Assembly: GCF_040807025.1 (NCBI RefSeq)
Contig: NC_090968.1
Span: 5,569,906-5,633,905, forward strand
Source of the DNA: Struthio camelus
Taxonomy: Eukaryota; Chordata; Aves; Struthioniformes; Struthionidae
Direction: 5' to 3'
Length of the DNA: 64,000 nt
Shown here: positions 56,101 to 64,000 of the stretch, piece by piece
Numbering within the stretch: position 1 is the first letter of the stretch
How the letters are laid out: every line of letters begins with the position of its first letter
Translations under genes and position numbers: made by a program
Notes under the pieces: generated by a model
What the model saw: only the letters and a program-made list of their open reading frames with translations
Databases searched by the model: none
What the model was told of the DNA's origin: nothing

Positions 56101-59100
56101 CACTCGTCACAGCAGCTTCAAATACTTTGCACAGAAGCTGGATGCTTTTCCTCAGGAAAGAGGGCACCATAACTGTATTCCTCCACCTGCAGCTACACCT
56201 GCTATCTTAGTGAGTTTGTCTAGAACTCTTAAGTCCTTTGTAACATTTGTGCTCCAAAGTCTCTGGGGTGGGGAAGGAAAGTTGCATGTTACTGGAAGTG
56301 AAGAGAACTCTAGAATCTAGATTTCTAGAATAAGAATGTTCCCATTCTTACTTTTTTTTTTGAAAAAAGTTTTTTGTATCTCTAAATGCACACTGAGACA
56401 TTCAGACTCCAGCATATTTACCGCTGCTTTGCGATGAAGGGAATGGTTACTTATCCTCACTTTAGAGCTGAAGAAACAAAGCACAAATGCTAAGGTTCAG
56501 CTCCTCATGGGTGTACACATCCAGCAAGTCAACACTTTTACACTGGCTTAAGGGACTCATTCGAAGTCACACATAGGAACCTGCTAGATAACAAAACTGA
56601 ACCCAGGCCTCAAGTTCTAGGCTACTGCCATAGTCACTGGCTCCTTCCTCAAGCATATGGAATATGTTACTTCAAGAACAGCTCATGGTTTGCAATATTA
56701 GAACACTGGACATGCATCTAGAAAACGGAACAGGCAGGTCTCAAACATTTCTGCTATTTTCTACCTGCTTTCATAAAAAAAAAAAAGCTATTATTGCATT
56801 TGGCATGATCCCTATAGTAAAGGGAATTACCTTGGAAGACTTCTGCACCTGATCTCCAATATAGATCTTTCGAAACTGCTCAAAGAAGCTTAGCATCGCA
56901 AGCTCTAACTTCTCATTCCCAGCCTGAGCCAGACGAGAGTCTGTCAGGTTCATCAGTTGTAGCACCCTGGAGAGAGGCGGAGAAAAAACACACTTAGATG
57001 GATGCTGCTGGACATGGGGAGGCAAGGAATTTCTGGCACACGGTATTGCTTCCAAGCTGCACACAACAATATTTAATTTTTGTGGGTGCTGTTGTTTTGG
57101 GTCAAGAACTGACAAAACAGGTAACACTAAGGCACATTCTCCTGTGCAAGACCATTATAAGGCTTCTGTATCACTCAAAAGGAATACAAGGCCTTGGCTT
57201 TAATTTGCTGCAGAAGTGAATTTCAGGTGCTTTGCAGCACTTACCCACTGTCTGGTCCAGCATGTGCTCAAACACCCTTGAGAAACCACTACCTGCTCCC
57301 CTCAGAGTCAGGCTCTCTAAATGACGCTCCCACCTCAGTTTGGCTTTTATTGTGAGCGCTATGGAAACACGCTAGGGGCTGTGCACAGGGTCGATAAGCA
57401 GACCTTTCTGGTAAGGAAGGGGTGGAGGGATTTCACAGTAATATCTATGCAATAGAGCAGGGGGTAAAAGAAATGATTTTGGCAAATCTCACAAAACAAA
57501 GAGTGGGCAAGGAGAAGATAAAACTGTCAACAGGCTTCTATGAACATGTCTCTAGTGCCGAGGGTAGCTGAAATACAACATGAGGTCTCATCTTTGCCCT
57601 TTCAGTAACTATCAGCTACAGGGGAAGCTAATGCTTGATGTTACCCTTTAACAACGGCTCATCAACAAGCCGAATTCCATACGTTCACAGATTTAGCTCC
57701 TCTTTCCATCTTAGCTTCCAGAATGGAGCAATTGGGTTTTGGTCAGTGCAACTCAAGGTCGTTCATGAATAGTAAGCGACATATTCTCACATACATCAAA
57801 CACAGCTTGCAGCGGAGAGGATTTACAATTCTGAATATCTACCAGGTGTTAGAAGACAGTAGACAGCTGCAGAACAACTACAACATCCACAGCATATTTA
57901 TGGACAAAACCCACTTTGAGTTATTAACTAGGAAAAAGACTCCCCCCTACCCCGGCATAGAATCATCATGCGTTTAGTTCTACCCCAACGTATGCATTTA
58001 AGCATGGTATAAATTCCCTTCTTACATGCTCTTCCCCTCTCATTCTCTTACTTACAACCCAGACTTCCCAATTTAGCCGAGTCGCAGCAGAAGCTTGCTG
58101 ACTGGCTCTAGCCAATGCTGGCAATCTCTTCTCTCAGGATGACCAATTCCACACACTGTTCTTTTCAGTAAAAAGAGGGGAAGAACATGGTGGCAGCTTC
58201 ATAACAACTCCTCTGGTGTTGACTTCAAGTATGGTGCAGCTAGAAAACAGTCAGCATCCCTACCGACAAACCAACTCGCCATCCATCGCATCCTGCTCAT
58301 CCGTGCTGGCGAACGAGACCCTACCACCAATCACTGCCCCGATAATATAGACGAGCCACGTCAGGCGCCCTGAAACCAACAGAGGATATCAGAACCAAGC
58401 ACGTCACACGTTACACGGAGGAAGCGGAGCAGACTCGCGTTTCATTTTGGCAAAAACAGGATTCAAAGAGAATATTTTTCTGCTTTAGTACCCCGTTATA
58501 CCAAAAGTATTCAATTCTCCACTTAGTGGAGAAAAGGCATGCCATTACTGCAACAGAAAAAAAGAAAACCAGGTCTGCCTGGAAGATTTTCATTGTTCAA
58601 AAGTTATTTCACCACAGAAAGACATTTTCTTGCAAAGCTACATTCACTACATTTAAACACATGTAGATGCCATCAGGTAGCATTTATTCTTCCAAAATGT
58701 ATGTGGCTTACAGATAAGTCAACAGCATATGGAATTTTGCCCACATAAAAATTGTACTGCTTTGGATCAAACAATGATACTGTTGCAGAAAAAAACTGTA
58801 GAGTTTCTATACTTGTGCTGGCATGTCCAATTCTGGCGTGGAAAGGGAAGCCAGCTACATCATTAGAAAAGAGGATAACACAGCTATACCTGAACCTCCA
58901 AAGGCACTGCTTCTCTCTAGCCAGTGTTAAAACAATTCCTAAACCAAGCAACTGCGCAAATACAAAAACCTACGTGCAGAACCCACCCAAGGCTGTAGAG
59001 AGACATTCTCTTTTCAGACAGTGGCACCAGCTGAAGAACCCACTTCCAGTCCCTCGTCACCAACCACCAGCTGGAGGTTTCTGCCACATAGCCAGTGGAG

Positions 59101-62100
59101 AGGTTTAAATGAGCACTCCATACCCTGCCTCAGATAGATGGGGTAGGTAGTGCTGATGAGGGAACGTTCACATCATTTGTCTCTCTGAAAGTCTGGGCTA
59201 GGAGATGCTTTAAGTAATTTCCAGCAGAGGGGTGGAGTCAGTTGCAGGACAGCAACTGCATCTTCAGTCAGCACTGCTGTGTGCATTGGGAATGTCTATC
59301 CACAGCCACAAGTATTCTACACCATACAGGCATCTCTGCAAGGGAACGTTTGCAAGATCTGCCTCCCCCTTGCATGGATTTCACCAGGAACGCAGGCTTC
59401 TGGAACAGTACTTTTGAGAATGGGCCACCTACTACAAGCTAGCAGGCCACAGGTCTCCAAACAGGCTCACCTTCTTGTACAGCAACGTCCATGGGGCTGG
59501 CAGTGGCACTCTGTAGCAGCTCCTGGTAGGACTGGGCTGACTGGTCAAAGAGCTGCACAAGCAGAGCACAGGTTTTCTCATACTCGCACCGGCCAATGGT
59601 AGATAGCTGATCTAGCTGCTGTTGCACAAGGCCAGTATCATCCAGTGGATCCTCCAAGCCATCCCTATACAGTAAGAAATCAGATTAGAAAGGGACTAAA
59701 AATGCAGAAATAGCCTAACCCGTAACACAGGCATCTCCTCTCTGGTAGGAATAAGCTTTTCCTCAGTCACATAGCAATTCCAATGACTAAAGTCTCTCCC
59801 TCTAGTATTTGTCATGACGCAGCGCTATACAGACTGACGTAATAGTCTGATTACTATTGCTGTGACCATAAATCTGAAGAACACTAGTGGCCCAAGTGGA
59901 AAGTTTATCAGGACCTGGGATGAGTAAGCTCTTCTTACATCTTTATCGAGGTCTTTGAACAGAACAGGCAGTGCCAAGGACAAGGTCTCTTTCTGACTGT
60001 CTTTGATGAAAAATTTTTCATCTTTCATGTTTCAGTTTCCTTTTCCTCTAGATACACTAATCTTAATAGTAAGTTACATTTTGAACTCCAGAACTAGTTA
60101 AACCTGAAGTTCCTCCCATGCATTGTCAGATACTTAAAAAGGGATAAGCCAACCAGCATCCCCCTCAGAGAGGCATTCATATAGCTTATTTTTCTATACT
60201 CAATCAATCATCTTTTCATCAAATACATACAAACACGAGGTGGAATTCATCCCACCTAAGCTCAGGCACTGCAGTAGAGAGTCCTCCACACTGCCCTTAC
60301 AGGCACAGGAGAGAGAAAGGGGGAGGAAAAAAAAAAAAAAGAAAGAAAATGATGGCATAATTTTGTCATCCTGAGGTAGAGATCTAAAAGTGAAGTGAAT
60401 CACACCTTGTATACTCATACCTCTCTGCTATGATGGCAATACAGAGCATAAACACTATACTGCAGATGCATAATGCTATGTAAGAAGAATTCCACCCATA
60501 ACATCTCTGAAACTGCTACTAAAGTCATCTGAGATTGACCAAAGGGCTAAACAAACAAAAAAAAAAAAAATCAGGGAAGGGAGAATACTGCAGATAGTGA
60601 CAACATAAGCATCTTTTCTTCAGAAAAGATTCAGCTGGGGGGTGGGGGGGGAAAATCCATGCTGTTTTGTGTAAGAGACAGAATATACAGTTTAGGTAAG
60701 CCTCCTTTAGAAATCCTTTGGTGACTCACAGAACTTCCTACCGTCAGAGTCTTTTTTTTTTTTTTTTTTTTTTTTAAAAACAAGGAAATTCAGAACAAAA
60801 ACACACCAGAGACTTCTACACTGGATTCTGGTGCCTACAGCAGAAGCACTGCTCTCTCTCTGTGCTTTTCTTACCTCAATATGATGTGCACAGATTCCAG
60901 CCTGGACGTGATGTAAGCTTTTGTGACTTCTGGTGTGTATGTTTCTAGCATGTGAGGCTCTGTGGCTTTAACATAGGGCACTGATGCAGCCAGCCGCTGC
61001 CACAAGCTTAACAGATAGTGAACGCTGTTTGGCGCAAACTCCCAGTGCTACCAAAGAAAAAGCAAAAAAAGGAGAGGAAACCAGTAGATTATGATCCTGA
61101 TTATTTTGTCCAGGTTACTTTGTCTCACACAGCACTAGAAATGGCAACATCTTGAAGCTTTAATGATACAGTTGGTGATTTTAACAATGAATTTCATATA
61201 GCATCTAAGTTCAGATGGCATTATCAACATTCAGTAAAAACTGAAAGATAACCCAAAATAAATTCCAATGATATGTAGCTGAGCCAAAGCCTTTGATTCC
61301 AAATCACTGCTGAGCTCATACTCTAGCATGCTACCGACAGCTCCCCAAATTAAATGTACAGTTTAAAGCTATTTTCCAAATAAAGAATTTGTTTGTCAAA
61401 TTTTAATATTTAGGTAAGCTATACAATCTTTAAACCGAATTCTCTGCAGAGGTGTAGTTACAAGCTGTACACCAGTGGAAAACTCAGTGGGAATATGGCA
61501 TGATATTCATATTACTAGCAATCCCTGCAACTATATTTTAATAGTGAAGTGATACATAATTCTAAAAATAAGCCTTATTTAACAAGTTCTTTTTTTTTTT
61601 TCCTTGCTAGGACATGGAAAGACTCTAGAGGCATAGCAACCCCGCCTTCCCCCACCTGCTGCTCCTGTTCCATTCAGTGGGAAATCACAGTATAATCAGT
61701 GCTACACTGCAGGATTCTGTCATACAGCCTACAGGCTTTTTTGGTTTTTTTTAGCAGTGGGCTTCTTCACAGGACAATTATAGCAAAGTAAGGGGCAAAG
61801 AACAGACAAGAGGGCAATAATTTTGTTTCAAGAGAAACCCAGGAGAGAGAAGGAAAAAAAACAACAACAAAAAAAACCTATCAAGGGTAAGCGAAACCAG
61901 TTTCTACCTGCAGGCTGGTCACTGTGAAGTTGGCAATGAGTCGGATAACCTCTGGGTAGTTCTCTACCTTCACCAGCTCTCCCAGCTGGTAATTGCTTTT
62001 CAATCGGGCCAGCAATCGGCAGAACTCATGGTAGTTGTTTGGGTCTGACAAACTCTAGGAGAAAAAAAGAGCAGCAGAATTGAGAAACAACACTACTTAC

Positions 62101-62791
62101 CACCACCTGGCAGTAGGAAGAGGTACAGATTTATGGTAAGGGGTTAGGGAACGGAAGAGGAAGAGCAATAGGATGCTGCACCCTTCCACCCAGTGCCACA
62201 GGTTGTGACAAGACATACGTTCATACAGTGCAGCCCCTCTTCAACTCAGTTTAGGATGGCCGCAGTCATACCAATGAGGGATAAAAGCATTCTACAGTGT
62301 GCCATCCCATTTGTCTGGATAAAGCTATCACCTACCCCAGTGTTCTTCCAACATCCCTAAATTTTACGCCCTTCAAATCTTTACCTTGGTAGAGCATTAT
62401 TCTCTTCTATGACTACATTTAAAACTCTGACTTATCATCAAGTTACTGCTGCCACTAATTCTTTAAAACCCCTTTACTGGAATAAACATCTTTATTACTC
62501 TGACCTTTCTTCAGCTTTTCTACTTTTTCTTTAAATAAAAGAAGTTGGTATGAAATGGAAATGTTTAGGAGTACGGACTGGAACAAATACAGTAGAAATT
62601 ATTTTCTGTCAAGAAACTTGATTTAGAGAGAAGGCAGAGAAAATTCCACTGACTGCATCTGAAGTACTCACCTGTGGGTTTTCCAGTATTCGTTTTACTC
62701 CATCAACGAGATGAGATAGGAACTTTGCTCTTTCAGCATTGTTAAAGAGGGACCTGCGTACAGAAGCTATCTGCACTAAGCAGGATAAAAC
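44132..62791 (-). CDS. XPO7: XPO7, exportin-7, last 20 coding exons (808 aa); amino end off the right edge
   Basis: Exons: 62791-62672, 62054-61908, 61047-60875, 59664-59471, 58369-58264, 56966-56831, 55824-55751, 54612-54532, 54035-53972, 52781-52673, 52205-52099, 51593-51505, 50849-50742, 49663-49581, 49000-48786, 47625-47487, 47037-46877, 45000-44902, 44561-44434, 44225-44132. All join in phase, from [16 protein letters not shown] to [13 protein letters not shown]. The sequence is near identical to human exportin-7 (1087 aa), a RanGTP-dependent karyopherin-beta of HEAT repeats that moves varied cargo through the nuclear pore and aids histone export in maturing red cells. About 280 N-terminal residues, including the importin-beta N domain, lie beyond 64000. 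Introns are 0.2-2 kb. The intron between 54532 and 54035 is AT-AC (U12 type). Confidence 0.98.
54036..54531 (-). other. XPO7: U12-type AT-AC intron of XPO7
   Basis: The 5' splice site reads ATATCCTTTT (from 54531 down), the U12 AT-AC consensus. The 3' end is AC at 54037-54036, with the perfect branch-site word TTCCTTAAC at 54054-54046, about ten bases upstream. Only these sites give the conserved junction ...[18 protein letters not shown] choices do not keep the frame. Confidence 0.92.
56440..56650 (-). repeat. Worn MIR-family SINE in an XPO7 intron
   Basis: The stretch reads like the reverse complement of MIR: CTTATCCTCACTTTAGAGCTG, AAGAAACAAAGCAC and later GAAGTCACACATAGGAACC and CTGAACCCAGGCCTCAAG. 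An extra 40-50 bp sits in the middle. MIRs are old amniote SINEs and few remain readable in birds. Confidence 0.55.
60749..60780. repeat. Poly(T) tract in XPO7 intron
   Basis: About 27 T residues followed by AAAAA. No SINE body was recognised beside it. Confidence 0.8.
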
Positions 62792-64000
62792 CTAAAAGGG
62801 GCAAAGAGAATAAATAGAAAGGGAGGACTTAGAATAATAGAATTAATAGCAGAGGTTTCCTTTCACGACGCAGAATAAATCAGCTAAGTTTGATGCTTCT
62901 TTGCAAGCTGCACATCAGCTGATTTCAAAAGTGAATGTAGTTCGAAAGATGTATTTGAAATGACAGTCGCCACCTTTATAATTCTATGCATTCTATGTTT
63001 AAAAAAAAAATACAGTAGAGATAAAAACGTATCACCCAAAGGAACAACATTTCCAGTCTGACAGTCAAAGATACATTCCAAATTCTGCTGTGCAGCCCCC
63101 AAAATAGCGAGATTTCTTCAGATGGAAGACATAGAAAGCGTAAGACTGACAATACGCTAGCAGAGGGAAGAAAAGCTGGTAAGCCTAATATAGGCTTGGA
63201 AAAGTAATGCAGAAGATAGAAGACTGGTAAGTAAAGTATCACAGCATTCTCAACCCAAACCTCGCATTTGAACTAAGTGTAAACTACAAGAACGCAGCTG
63301 TACTAGTAAGCAAGCTGCTGAACGGGGTTATGAACAGCAGAAGCGAGTCAGTTATAACTAGTACCTTGGAATGCTTATCTGGAGGCAAATCCCCATTCCC
63401 TCTAACCAGTATAACTACTACCATCTCAGCTGTTAAGCCTCTCATTCTTGCTGGCTCTTACATTTAATGATCAAAGACTCAGGACAATTACAGGCTTAAT
63501 TGCCTCACATTTCTGTACAGTAACAAAAAAGTCTCATACTGTTAATATCTCTTATGAATATTTGAGGCTCTAAATTCAGAACTAGCTAAGTAACCCTGCA
63601 ACATAATGAACAGTGCTAAGAGTTTCAGTGGTAAAAATACCTCTGAAGGACCCTTCCCTCCCTAGCCAAAGGGCACATTTTCATTGTAGCATTAATTAGG
63701 AAAAATATTTATTAGACAGATAAACGACTGGCAGGCAAGTTTTTTTCCAAGGAAGAAATAATCCAACTTTTCGTTGAGTTGTGCTATTGGCTATTTCATG
63801 CAACTGGGACACGGCCTAGTTTTAAAGCGTAGAAAGAGAATTCTAATTCCTTAGTTGCACTCGCAGATTTGCTACCTACTTGTAGTACGGTTTCAGGATC
63901 AACTACGTTAGCTGTACAGTGGAAATAACATCAGATGCATCCATCAAGAAGGACGTGCTTGCAGACTTAGCAGAGAGATTCTATGTTACGCAAGGACAAA
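62792..64000 (-). other. XPO7: XPO7 intron at the right edge
   Basis: AT-rich intronic sequence upstream of the exon starting at 62791. No further XPO7 exon was recognised before the window ends. Confidence 0.6.

Noticed and set aside
44132-64000. CR1 LINE remnants in XPO7 introns
   Set aside because: I looked for the CR1 3' tail repeat and reverse-transcriptase words and saw only isolated short matches.
1-64000. Retroviral, LTR or other virus-derived elements
   Set aside because: No paired long terminal repeats and no gag, pol or env-like protein stretches were seen.

Overview
This is a vertebrate nuclear window, most likely from a bird. The evidence is very compact introns, almost no interspersed repeats, an extremely GC-rich left two thirds, and the gene order of human 8p21.3, which in chicken lies on a microchromosome (from memory, chromosome 22). 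I read the genes by splicing minus- and plus-strand exons by eye and checking that every junction keeps phase; no alignment was run.

Layout from left to right: FHIP2B (FAM160B2; minus, only the first two coding exons), an intact AFAP1-family actin-filament-associated protein gene (minus, 17 coding exons, 719 aa), DMTN (dematin; minus, 15 coding exons, 401 aa), FGF17 (minus, three exons; signal-peptide exon not found), NPM2 (nucleoplasmin 2; minus, 198 aa), PBDC1 (plus, 179 aa) and XPO7 (exportin-7; minus, last 20 coding exons, 808 aa, running off the right edge). Human 8p21.3 has XPO7-NPM2-FGF17-DMTN-FHIP2B. Two genes are extra here: the AFAP1-like gene between DMTN and FHIP2B, and PBDC1 between NPM2 and XPO7.

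The AFAP1-like gene is the main find. Each of the three human AFAP1 genes sits directly downstream of an ABLIM gene in the same orientation (ABLIM2-AFAP1, ABLIM3-AFAP1L1, ABLIM1-AFAP1L2). DMTN is the fourth, headpiece-only relative of the ABLIMs, and here an AFAP1-like gene sits directly downstream of it, same strand. NPM2/NPM1/NPM3 and FGF17/FGF18/FGF8 show the same quartet pattern. The gene is therefore best read as the fourth AFAP1 ohnolog, absent from the human locus.

Other notable items: an AT-AC U12-type intron in XPO7, an 8-nt microexon in DMTN, a paired GATA / E-box-GATA site upstream of DMTN, a 1.4-kb minisatellite abutting the PBDC1 promoter that mimics long ORFs on both strands, and an abrupt change from GC-rich to ordinary composition near 40.6 kb. 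I saw no tRNA, rRNA, CRISPR, retroviral or other virus-derived element.
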